Source: Verrucomicrobiia bacterium (GTDB lineage Bacteria; Verrucomicrobiota; Verrucomicrobiia; Verrucomicrobiales; DEV007). From it: a stretch of DNA of 64,000 nt. Of the stretch, positions 18,901 to 25,868 are shown in pieces (the first letter of the stretch is position 1; every line of letters starts with the position of its first letter). A model generated the notes under the pieces. That model was not told where the DNA came from. It searched no databases and saw only the letters and a program-made list of their open reading frames with translations. The stretch is from assembly GCA_030427505.1 (NCBI GenBank), contig JAUICH010000021.1:1-64000 (forward strand), given 5' to 3'. The translations under genes were made by a program, and so were the position numbers.

Positions 18901-19323
18901 GTGCAGAACCTGGACATGCTCAGCATCCTGGGCTTCGTCATCCTGGCGGGCGTGGTGGTGAATAACGCCATCCTCATCGTCCACCAGGCGCTGAACTTCC
19001 TGCGCGAAGACCCGGACATGGATCCCCATGCCGCCATCGTGGAATCCGTCCGCAGCCGCGTGCGCCCCATCCTGATGTCCACCCTCACCTCCGTGGGCGG
19101 CATGGCGCCGCTGGTCATCCTTCCGGGCGCGGGCTCGGAGCTCTACCGCGGCCTGGGCGCGGTCGTCGTGGGCGGCCTGGCGGTATCCACGGTCTTTACC
19201 ATGTTCCTGGTACCTACGGTGCTCGGGTTCATCTTCGCCGTTCGCGGCAAAGACAAGGTCCGGGAGATGGCGGACAAAGCCCAAACCGGCAACCTTGGCG
19301 AAACGGTGCCCGCTTCCTCTTGA
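15922..19323 (+). CDS. RND family efflux permease (AcrB/HAE1-like)
   Basis: This 1133-residue inner-membrane pump has the twelve-helix, two-large-loop RND layout. Residues start IEAAIKQPITVAVGVLLSVF, and the key helix-4 motif FAVGMVVDNAIVVIENIYRH carries the proton-relay aspartate. The second half has the matching FVILAGVVVNNAILIVHQAL. The length is slightly above the 1030-1050 typical of AcrB, largely because of an extended periplasmic region around 550-680 that contains DYLPTGNRNVIFGLLFPPPSY. It pumps drugs, detergents or metabolites across the envelope together with the adaptor before it and the TolC-like protein after it. The substrate is not predictable. Confidence 0.95.
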   Translation: MIEAAIKQPITVAVGVLLSVFAGLLAVSRVPIRMTPEVESVVISVITNWESASAEEIESDIVEEQEKVLGEVTGLKSIISKSAAGQGTVRLEFETGTDIDDALAETLQKLDEVPGYPGGVLQPVVEPVDPESVDYIAWVGLASTDPEFDPSTLHDFMVRRLQPRFDRVPGISQVGLHGSRESELHILVDPRAMAQRGITYSQLQSAVQGANVNLSAGKIEEGKRDIRVRTTGRFEGPEDVTKMVIYRDESGPVYLGDIAEVREAYKEPNSWARARGFQMPFFNFQLSRGANLLETIDALKAEIAEMNRPGGILEEQALALGIDGKLELVQVYDSTTYVEDAIDLVQSNLAVGGILATITLLFFLRSLRTVGIIAIAIPVSVIASFVVLVGLGRSINIISLAGLAFAVGMVVDNAIVVIENIYRHIEMGKSVRQASLDGTKEVAGAVVASTMTTLVVFFPILLIEETAGQLFRDISLAIMSAVGLSMVVSVTVIPAASARFLSNGEGGGKLFNALFNNPVSRFFSAPFRWTYKFFNWLPDAVASIVSFISRSTIRQVAVFSFFTLVTVVGTGILLPPLDYLPTGNRNVIFGLLFPPPSYNLEQLSEMGRRVEERMKPAWELTPNQFGIEDITEDRAGVPRISTEKPPQVPDSLAPGQMIDPPPLSNYFLVSFEGRMFHGSVSEDKKKVIDAISLMNYATSGVSAPDTIAFAFQFPLFRVGGTTGSAIKIDLTGDDLGQISGATGALFGALMQDFGPQTLKPEPPNFSLPLSELRVVPDDERLRELGMTRADLGLAIQANGDGILLFRQYEEHGELKDLKILSKYSRGEDALAALKRAPVATPIGAVVDFDSVAKLERVRSPDEIRHVDRLRAVTLEFTPPRGIPLENAINAVEEKVEGLRQAGAIPSSVSVSLSGSAGNLNEIKTALLGDGTLFGTISSTLVLAFLVVYLLLVILFQSWTYPLVIMLSVPLATFGGFLGLALVHWVSVADRYSPVQNLDMLSILGFVILAGVVVNNAILIVHQALNFLREDPDMDPHAAIVESVRSRVRPILMSTLTSVGGMAPLVILPGAGSELYRGLGAVVVGGLAVSTVFTMFLVPTVLGFIFAVRGKDKVREMADKAQTGNLGETVPASS

Positions 19324-19401
19324 CGGGTACCGTCCCTCTGCTTGGATGGAGCGCACGACCGCCGCACTTCATTCTTCCTTAGAATTATCTCTTCCTGCCT
19401 C

Positions 19402-20829
19402 ATGAAGTCACAGCTCACTCCGCCGCGCCCTTCCCTGTTCGCCGCACTCTGGCTCGTTCCGCTGGCGTTCGCCGGCTGCACCGTCGGCCCCAACTATGAA
19501 ACGGCGGAGTCCAAGGCTGACTCCGCCGTCTATAAGGAGGCCGGCGCCGGGGGCGGAAAAAGCGGCCAGGATTCCATTCCCGAAGCGGGTGATTGGTGGA
19601 AGCGCTACCACGACGCCACGCTGACCCAACTCATGAAACGGCTGGAAGCCGACAACCCCAGCGCCGCCGCCGCCCTGGCCCGCTATGACCAGGCCCGCGC
19701 CGCTTTGGGACTGGCGAGTGCCGATCAGGTACCCACCATCAGCGGCGCCACCTCGTGGAAACGCATTCGCTCCACGGAAAATGACTTCTTCGTGCCGCCG
19801 GAGCGCGACTATTCCCAATACCGGGGAGCGCTGAACCTTCGCTATGAAGTGGACCTGTGGGGCCGCGTCCGCCGGAACATCGAAGCCGCGCGGGCCGAAT
19901 CCCAAGCCGCCGCCGCGGACTATGCCGGCGCCGTGCTTTCCTTGAAGGCCGAGCTGGCCCGGACCTATTTCCTGTATCGCTTCACGGAAGAAGAAATGGA
20001 TCTTGTGAGCCGCGCCATCGATCTGCGGGCGGAGAACAGCGACTTGGTGAAGGCCCGGTTCGAAGGCGGCGAAGCCAGCGAACTGGACTTCGCGCGCGCC
20101 AACACGGAGCTTGAAAGCGCCCGTGCCCAATTGCACGCCCTGGAGCGCTCCAAAACGGAATACTTCAACGCCCTGGCCGCCCTGGTGGGTGAAGCCCCTG
20201 GCAATTTCAGCCTGCCGGGAGGCGCGCCCGGGTCTCTGGTCCGCATTCCCGCCGGCGTTCCTTCGGAACTGCTGGCCCGGCGTCCGGACGTCTGGGCGGC
20301 CAACGAACGCCTGCACGCGGCGGTGGCCCGCATCGGCGTCACGGAAGCCAACTACCTGCCCAAGCTGACCATCCTGGGAACTGGAGGACTGTCTTCCCTG
20401 AGTTCCGGCGACTTTGTTGAGCCCGCCAGTATCTTCGCCGACATCGGGCCAAACCTGGACCTTCCCCTGTTCCAGGCCGGCCGGAGCAAATCGGACAAGG
20501 TGCGCGCGGTGGCTTCCGCCCGGGAAGCTCAAGGAGAGTTTCAAAACACGGTACTCCAGGCCATTCGCGAGACGGAAGACGCCATGGCTGGACTGCGCAT
20601 CATCGGCCGCGAGATCGACGCCCATCGCAAGGCCACGGATGCCGCCAATCAGGCCGCCAAGCTTTCCCGGGAACGCTACGACGCGGGGCTGGTATCTTAT
20701 CTGGAAGTCGTGGACGCCGAGCGCACCGCCCTCCAGGAACAGCGCAGCCTGACCCAGGCCAAGTCCGCCCACTACGTCTCCAGCGTCCTCCTCATCCAGT
20801 CGCTGGGCGGCGGCTGGCAAGCCGAGTGA
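19402..20829 (+). CDS. TolC/NodT-type outer-membrane efflux lipoprotein
   Basis: This is a 475-residue protein. The ATG at 19402 gives a lipoprotein signal ending PLAFAGCTVGPNYE, the hallmark start of NodT-like outer-membrane factors. An ORF extension to 19342 lacks this. The body holds the two duplicated TolC halves, with long coiled-coil stretches (AARAESQAAAADYAGAVLSL, and the repeated NRAHLVR-like segment in the second half) and the typical VPSELLARRPDVWAANERLH. It forms the outer-membrane exit duct of the RND pump. It is the last gene of the operon, and a MITE-like element lies 93 bp past its stop. Confidence 0.93.
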   Translation: MKSQLTPPRPSLFAALWLVPLAFAGCTVGPNYETAESKADSAVYKEAGAGGGKSGQDSIPEAGDWWKRYHDATLTQLMKRLEADNPSAAAALARYDQARAALGLASADQVPTISGATSWKRIRSTENDFFVPPERDYSQYRGALNLRYEVDLWGRVRRNIEAARAESQAAAADYAGAVLSLKAELARTYFLYRFTEEEMDLVSRAIDLRAENSDLVKARFEGGEASELDFARANTELESARAQLHALERSKTEYFNALAALVGEAPGNFSLPGGAPGSLVRIPAGVPSELLARRPDVWAANERLHAAVARIGVTEANYLPKLTILGTGGLSSLSSGDFVEPASIFADIGPNLDLPLFQAGRSKSDKVRAVASAREAQGEFQNTVLQAIRETEDAMAGLRIIGREIDAHRKATDAANQAAKLSRERYDAGLVSYLEVVDAERTALQEQRSLTQAKSAHYVSSVLLIQSLGGGWQAE

Positions 20830-20921
20830 AGGAAGGAATCGGAAACGGACTCAATATAAGCAGCGTCTCCCTTTCGGTCTCCCATGGTGCCGGAGATCGA
20901 AGTCCGGCAAGAAGAACAAAG

Positions 20922-21103
20922 CTAGCCTGCATTTCTCACCAGTTCTCGTGGCGAGACGCCGCGAGGCTCGCATTGGCAAGGCGCGCGAAGATTTTTTCGT
21001 GGGACTGTATGAGTACATACTGTTCAAGGAAAATTCGAGCGGAACGCCGACAATGCGGGCCACAGCAAGTCGCAGCCGAAAACTGGTGGGACATTCAGGC
21101 TAG
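20922..21103. mobile_element. MITE-like element, IS1380-type ends, CTAG target duplication
   Basis: The left end CCTGCATTTCTCACCAG (20926-20942) and the right end read in reverse (21083-21099), CCTGAATGTCCCACCAG, agree at 14 of 17 positions. Both are bordered by CTAG (20922-20925 and 21100-21103), a likely 4 bp target duplication. The 140 bp interior has no open gene of weight. CCTG ends and 4-5 bp duplications are typical of IS1380-family elements, so I infer a non-autonomous relative. The right CTAG supplies the TAG stop codon of the minus-strand kinase gene (21100-21102), so insertion took place exactly at that stop. Confidence 0.65.
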
Positions 21104-23778
21104 ACCCCCAGCTTGTCCGAGGCGGTCTTTAGAACTTCCGGCGGGGTCGTGGGATCGGAGATCAATTTGATCAACTCCCGCACGTCCGGTTCGTCGACGC
21201 CTGGCTCTTTGAAGAGGCTGTGCTCCAGGAGGTCGCTGATGGTAGGCCGTTCGCTGGGCACGGGGTGCAGCATCTGGTTCAACAGGCGGTCCAGTTCACC
21301 AACCCCGGTGCCGATGGGATTTCCCTCGCCGTCTTTGCCCAGCGTGCTGATCCGGCTTTCGGGATCCTTGGCGAACTCCGTAACCATGTCTTCGACTTTG
21401 GCCATGAACGCCCTCGGATCGTCAAAGGGTGGTTCACCGAAGAAAAGTTCGTAGGCGGTGATGCCTAAGGACCAGGTGTCCGCCTTTTCCGTGACTTCAA
21501 ACCCCGGCACGCTTTCCCAGTAGCGTTCGATCAAGCTATCGGAGACTTCATGGTCCGTTGTTTCTTTGATCAGTTCACCAAATTCTTCTTTCTCCTTCCC
21601 TTCCAATTTCTTCAGCTCTTCCCTGGCCCGCCGCTTGTAGTCTCTGAAGGAATCCGAAATTTCCTTTACCCCTTCTCCTATCAGGTTCTTTGAAACAATC
21701 ACTTCCGGGGCCAGATAAATGGGGTTGTCCACCGGGCTCTTTTTCAGGGTCATCTCAAGCCCTTGCGTGGAAGTGCCGAAGTCGATCATCTTCGCCACGC
21801 CCCCGCCCCCAATCAGCACATTGGGACTTTTGTAGTCCAGGTGAGTGATGCCGCGCGTTTCCTGCACATGCTTCATTCCCAGCAATAGGTCTTTCAGCAG
21901 CGTAATCCGGATCAAGGTGGCGGCTTGCGGAGAAATGTGCCCGCTCTTCTCCACTTCCTTGAGCCGGTCCTTGAAGTCGAAAAGGGTGCCGTGCGGCGCC
22001 GCTTCCATTGCGATGAGGATGCGTCCGTCAGCGGTCTGAATCGCACCCTTGAACCCCAGCACCTGCTCGGGATCGCCCAAGGTACTGGACCGGTGGATAC
22101 GCGCTTCATTGGCGCATTCCTTGAAAGCCTTCTCTTTGAGGGTCCGCAGTTCCTCTGGACTGGTTCCCAGAAGGATAGGTTCTTTAACGGCTATCGTGAC
22201 TTTCACGCCGTCTTTCATGCCTTCGTAGAGGTCCACCGTGGCGTAGCCGCCTCTCCCCAACTCCTTAACTTTCGTATAGGTCACGCCATCCAAAACCAGG
22301 GTCGTCTCGTCCACTTGCCGGTCGTCTAAACTGGAAACCGCGATGGTGTAAGCTTTGTCCAGGAATGACTTCAGTTCTTTGGAAATCGAGCCGTCGCCCG
22401 GCTCAAGTTGATAGTCTCCTGACAGATCTTCCCGGCCCGGCTGTTGCCCCGCAATCAGGTGAATGAGGCTGTTTTTCAGCGCTTCTCCGTGAGAGGTGGT
22501 GAACCCCAAACGTTGATCCGGCGACATGCCCTTGATGTCATTGGCCAGCACGCTTCCCAGCACCAGGGCCAGGGACTCCAGTTCTTCCGGATCTCCGCTT
22601 TGGAGGGCCTCCAAAAGACGCTCGCCCATCTCCTGAAACTGAGAAGACTCCAGCGACAGCGGGGTCAGATCCGTGATGGTGGGATCTTTCACCACCGGCG
22701 CCTTGGGTTTGGGATCGAGACCAGGAACTTCAGAGACCACCTGATCCCAAATGGAGCGCCCGGAGAATTCATCTTGCGCCAGCTTCAGCCCGGTCCGTTC
22801 GTCCGTCTCTACATGCTTCAGCCGGCTTTGGTCGAAGCTCTCGATCTCTTTCCCCAAGTCTTCCTGAAGCAATTCCCGCTCTGGGTCTTTTCCAGCCTTT
22901 TCCAGGAACTGCTCGTGCCGGTGCTTCGCCCGCATGCCGGACACCACATCTGACTCCCGCGTATGGGTGGGCTTCAACATTTGCCGCTGGCCGAAGCTCC
23001 GGATCTCGCCCTTCAGACCGACCCGGGATTCCAGGTTCGGAATTTCGCCTTCCACCCTCCCGAGCAACGCCACCCCTTCTTCATCCAGGGCGCCGGCTTC
23101 CTTGGCCGCCAGAAGGTGGTCCTGCGCCGCGTAGAGGCATTCCAGTTTCTTCGCCAAGGTGACCTCTGGCCCCGCCAACTCGCCGTCGTACGTGGCCATC
23201 AGTTCTTTCCCGGCTTTGAGATGCTCCGTGGGATAGCCAGAAATCTCGTGCCCGACAAACTTCAGCAGCTTTGAGATAGGGCTGGAAGTGTCGTCCTCCG
23301 TCATTCTTCCCTTCGCCACCAGCTTGGCCTGCATGTCTTGAAGAGTGCCCTTCAGCGAATTGAGCACGGCCAGGCGCTGAGATTCCGGGGCCCCTGTCTT
23401 TACCAGCTGACGGTACTCGTCCGCCTGCCGCAAAGCGGTCTTGTGCAAACTGCCCACTTCAGTACCCGCGTTATGCCGGTGCCCCACTTTGTATAGGAAC
23501 CGCAGCACCGAGTCTTTCAGCCTGGCGTACTTGGTGGCTTTCCCGATCGCGAACTCCAGCCCGTCTTTGCTGATCAGAGTCTTCAAGGTGACCTTGCGGT
23601 CCGACAGGGGAGTCTTCTCAAAGGTCCTGAGAATTTCGGTTTGAGCCGCGCGAGCGGCGGTATCCGACTTGGCCACGTATGGCTTGGGAGCTTCGTGTGT
23701 TTCCACCGGCTTCGGGTCTGTGACCTGTGGCGGAACGTGTCCCAGATTGGGACCCTGAGAAGAGCCAATGGTGCTCAT
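21100..23778 (-). CDS. Large Hanks-type Ser/Thr protein kinase, candidate type III secretion effector
   Basis: This 892-residue protein has no signal peptide or membrane helix. Residues 1-40 are polar and disordered-looking, like a secretion leader. Residues 45-490 are mostly helical and of unknown family. Residues about 500-856 are a kinase domain: glycine loop LGRGGYATV (508-516), AVK lysine K532, catalytic loop HLDYKSPN (646-653, a non-RD kinase with Leu before Asp), metal-binding IDFG (665-668), YLAPE (688-692) and DTWSLG (767-772). A charged 65-residue insert (about 698-762) extends the activation region. All catalytic residues are present. The gene sits next to two CesT-like chaperone genes, with the nearer start 66 bp upstream, which is why I suspect a secreted effector. 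It could instead be an ordinary cytoplasmic kinase. Confidence 0.8.
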   Translation of the reverse strand: MSTIGSSQGPNLGHVPPQVTDPKPVETHEAPKPYVAKSDTAARAAQTEILRTFEKTPLSDRKVTLKTLISKDGLEFAIGKATKYARLKDSVLRFLYKVGHRHNAGTEVGSLHKTALRQADEYRQLVKTGAPESQRLAVLNSLKGTLQDMQAKLVAKGRMTEDDTSSPISKLLKFVGHEISGYPTEHLKAGKELMATYDGELAGPEVTLAKKLECLYAAQDHLLAAKEAGALDEEGVALLGRVEGEIPNLESRVGLKGEIRSFGQRQMLKPTHTRESDVVSGMRAKHRHEQFLEKAGKDPERELLQEDLGKEIESFDQSRLKHVETDERTGLKLAQDEFSGRSIWDQVVSEVPGLDPKPKAPVVKDPTITDLTPLSLESSQFQEMGERLLEALQSGDPEELESLALVLGSVLANDIKGMSPDQRLGFTTSHGEALKNSLIHLIAGQQPGREDLSGDYQLEPGDGSISKELKSFLDKAYTIAVSSLDDRQVDETTLVLDGVTYTKVKELGRGGYATVDLYEGMKDGVKVTIAVKEPILLGTSPEELRTLKEKAFKECANEARIHRSSTLGDPEQVLGFKGAIQTADGRILIAMEAAPHGTLFDFKDRLKEVEKSGHISPQAATLIRITLLKDLLLGMKHVQETRGITHLDYKSPNVLIGGGGVAKMIDFGTSTQGLEMTLKKSPVDNPIYLAPEVIVSKNLIGEGVKEISDSFRDYKRRAREELKKLEGKEKEEFGELIKETTDHEVSDSLIERYWESVPGFEVTEKADTWSLGITAYELFFGEPPFDDPRAFMAKVEDMVTEFAKDPESRISTLGKDGEGNPIGTGVGELDRLLNQMLHPVPSERPTISDLLEHSLFKEPGVDEPDVRELIKLISDPTTPPEVLKTASDKLGV

Positions 23779-23844
23779 TTTTTCAGTTGGTCAGGTATTT
23801 GATTCAATCAACTCAGAAGATCCAGAAGACAGGTCTCCACCCGT

Positions 23845-24309
23845 TCAGGCGCGAATAAAGTCGCGATCGAAAGACGAATCTCCGCCAGCACTTTGGCTGT
23901 CTTTGCCATCTTTCTCAAAAGCCGCCAACTTGGTCCTCCAGTGTTCGGCCCAGTTGATAAATTCGCCCAACGCATCCGAAAACTCCGCCGGCTCCACGTT
24001 CGCGAGGTTCAACTTCCGGCAGAGCAACAATTCGCCAGAGCTGGGTTCCAGGCCAAAGACGCAGCCATCTCCAATTTCCCGCCCAAAAAGCTGTGCTTCG
24101 AGCAAAGCTGCGTAAAATTCTTCCCGGCGCGTCTCCGGAACGTTTGCCACGGATGAGTACAGGTGGGCAGCCTGCTCCAAGGGCGCGTCTTCGATGCTGA
24201 CGGCCAGGTCCCCGTCAACGATAATCTGGCACACTCCGCCAGGACTGAGCCTCAGCTCGGGCACGCCGAGATCGGTGGCCACGGCTTCGAGAAGGTTGTG
24301 AAGTGACAT
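23845..24309 (-). CDS. CesT-family type III secretion chaperone-like protein
   Basis: This 154-residue acidic protein is counted from the ATG at 24309 (a TTG upstream would add 18 residues). The sequence follows the class I chaperone plan: an N-terminal helix (LHNLLEAVATDLGVPEL), strands (GVCQIIVDGDLAVSIED), a hydrophobic turn, helix FYAALLEAQLFGREIGDGCVFGL, strand GELLLCRKL, and C-terminal helix FSDALGEFINWAEHWRTKL. The LLEAQLFG...GLEPSSGELLL pattern and the W-A-E-x-W-R-x-x-L helix are the hallmarks of CesT/Tir chaperones, which bind the N-terminal segments of effectors as dimers in the cytoplasm. It is placed directly upstream of the kinase gene, its likely client. Confidence 0.8.
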   Translation of the reverse strand: MSLHNLLEAVATDLGVPELRLSPGGVCQIIVDGDLAVSIEDAPLEQAAHLYSSVANVPETRREEFYAALLEAQLFGREIGDGCVFGLEPSSGELLLCRKLNLANVEPAEFSDALGEFINWAEHWRTKLAAFEKDGKDSQSAGGDSSFDRDFIRA

Positions 24310-24630
24310 ATGAACGCGAGCCTTTCCAAATGCCGCGGCGATCCAATTCACAACCTCTTCCAAAGAGCCGCTTTGAATGCCCGTCTCCCACTGAAGAAGA
24401 CTTCATAGTGGTTAGTCTCCCCGGATGCCCCCCAAAGATCGCAACAGCAGAACCGAGCCTAACAATTCTGAAAATCATATCAAGCAGACATTTCCCTTGT
24501 ATGCCCGCTTGGCAGGTTAGGTCACATCACGGCCGGAGTTTGATTTCAAACCCGGTGGTGCGATGCCTCAATACAAGAGGTAAGACGGGAAAAGGCATTC
24601 CCTCCCCCTCTCTGTCACGCATCCTCTGTT
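24310..24630 (-). other. Intergenic gap inside the chaperone/effector island
   Basis: This stretch of 321 bp separates the two CesT-like genes. I see no convincing gene on either strand. A small inverted repeat (GTTTGA-TTTCAAAC, around 24538-24551) is the only visible structure. Because the other spacings in the island are 25-66 bp, this gap probably contains a promoter for the chaperone-kinase pair and an end for the upstream transcript, but no clear -35/-10 could be fixed. Confidence 0.4.
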
Positions 24631-25110
24631 TCAAACCTGCATAGCGAAAGCAGACAGATCTTCGTCTTCTTTCATGGAAGAAGAACCTTCGTCTTCCCCA
24701 TCTTCCGGAAACCCTTCGCGGAGGCGCTGCTCCCATTCCGACACGGACGTCAGGAAATTTTCGATCGTGTTCTCGAAAGACTGAGCGTCCATGCCCTCCA
24801 TTGCCAACGGCAGATTCAGGACGATTTCATCCTCGCGAATGGCGAACCACGCCCCATTGGTTTGCGAACCAAACAAGTGAGCGCTCAGCAACTGCCCGAA
24901 CAGTTCCGCGCACTGTTCGGTATCGGTCGGCAAAGGATGAATGGGCGCGTAAAGCACCACCATGTCCGATGCCTCCGGCACCTCGATAACAAGCTGCGTT
25001 AGATCTCCGAAATCCAAAGTGCAGATATTCTCTTCAAGTTGAAGGTTTCCAATGCCCAACGTGTGGCTGAGTTCACCCAGCAGGGAGTCGACATGATCGG
25101 CTGTTCTCAT
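24631..25110 (-). CDS. Second CesT-like secretion chaperone
   Basis: This is a 159-residue acidic protein starting at the ATG at 25110. It has the same fold plan as its downstream neighbour: N-terminal helix (VDSLLGELSHTLGIGNLQL), paired strands (ICTLDFGDLTQLVIEVPEA), helix AELFGQLLSAHLFGSQTNGA, strand WFAIREDEIVLNLPL, and C-terminal helix FENTIENFLTSVSEWEQRL. Overall identity to the first chaperone looks low, as is normal in this family, and the tail is Glu/Asp/Ser-rich. It is 25 bp downstream of the YbjN-like gene, so it probably belongs with that gene and the large basic protein as a module. Confidence 0.72.
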   Translation of the reverse strand: MRTADHVDSLLGELSHTLGIGNLQLEENICTLDFGDLTQLVIEVPEASDMVVLYAPIHPLPTDTEQCAELFGQLLSAHLFGSQTNGAWFAIREDEIVLNLPLAMEGMDAQSFENTIENFLTSVSEWEQRLREGFPEDGEDEGSSSMKEDEDLSAFAMQV

Positions 25111-25135
25111 GGTAAGGGGACGGGTGTGTTGTGTT

Positions 25136-25813
25136 TCAGGAAGGTTCGATGTCGTCGCCCAGTTCATCCGCCAGGTCCGCCAACTCGCTGTCTTCTATCT
25201 CTTCATCGCTGAGTTCTTCGTCTGTCTCACTGGAGGTTCGCGCGGCCGCGGGCACTGGCGGGAACACGATGCCGTTCTCCGCGAGAGCGGCTTCGTAGGC
25301 TTCGGCGGTCAACTGGCCTCTGGCGACGGCCGCCAGCGCTTTGCCATATTCCGTGGCGGCGAAGGCCAGCATGTTGATGGTCTCAAAGGCGACCAGCGGC
25401 GAAATGTCGTTTCCATCTATGGGCAGTGCGTATTGCAGAAAGAAGGAGCGGTCCGTCAGGCTGACGCCGAAGTAGCCAACCGTTAGAAGCCGGTTGATCA
25501 ATGAAGCGGTCTTCATCACTTCCATCGGATCGGCTTCTATCTCCACCGGGAAGACCAGCCAGAACTGGAAGAGGGTCGCTTCGGCTTCATCGTCCAATTC
25601 CTCGGCTTCAGCCTCGCGGTCGGAAGTCAGGTCGAAGAATTCGTTCACCACCAGCCCTTGAAGAATCAGGGTCTCATCTTCCAACTCGCCCACTTCGATG
25701 TAGAGCTTGTCGATGGGGGAATTCGCTCCAGCTACTTCCAGATTCACCAAGTAGTCGGAATCAATGAGCAGATCTCCCAGAGTTTCGAGGGGCGTGAGTT
25801 CGACGGTTTCCAT
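25136..25813 (-). CDS. YbjN/T3SC-fold protein with acidic C-terminal tail
   Basis: This 225-residue protein resembles the YbjN-like branch of the secretion-chaperone fold. Its segments include strand-rich YLVNLEVAGANSPIDKLYIE, FWLVFPVEIEADPMEVMKTA, helix ASLINRLLTVGYFGVSLTD, strand RSFFLQYALPIDGND, and long helix AFETINMLAFAATEYGKALA. The last 30 residues are almost all Asp, Glu, Ser and Leu (EELSDEEIEDSELADLADE). There is no signal peptide. It is 55 bp downstream of the gene for the large basic membrane-active protein, so a chaperone role for that strongly basic partner is attractive: the acidic tail could neutralise it. This is inference; the exact family is not certain. Confidence 0.65.
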   Translation of the reverse strand: METVELTPLETLGDLLIDSDYLVNLEVAGANSPIDKLYIEVGELEDETLILQGLVVNEFFDLTSDREAEAEELDDEAEATLFQFWLVFPVEIEADPMEVMKTASLINRLLTVGYFGVSLTDRSFFLQYALPIDGNDISPLVAFETINMLAFAATEYGKALAAVARGQLTAEAYEAALAENGIVFPPVPAAARTSSETDEELSDEEIEDSELADLADELGDDIEPS

Positions 25814-25868
25814 ATTCGCTTAGTATTCCAATTAGTTTTTCTGGCCGCGGTTTGGCGATCCACGCGAA

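Noticed and set aside
17002-19356. 784-codon minus-strand frame opposite the RND permease
   Set aside because: Composition is His/Gln/Arg/Gly-rich without motifs, and it is fully covered by the well-supported RND pump.
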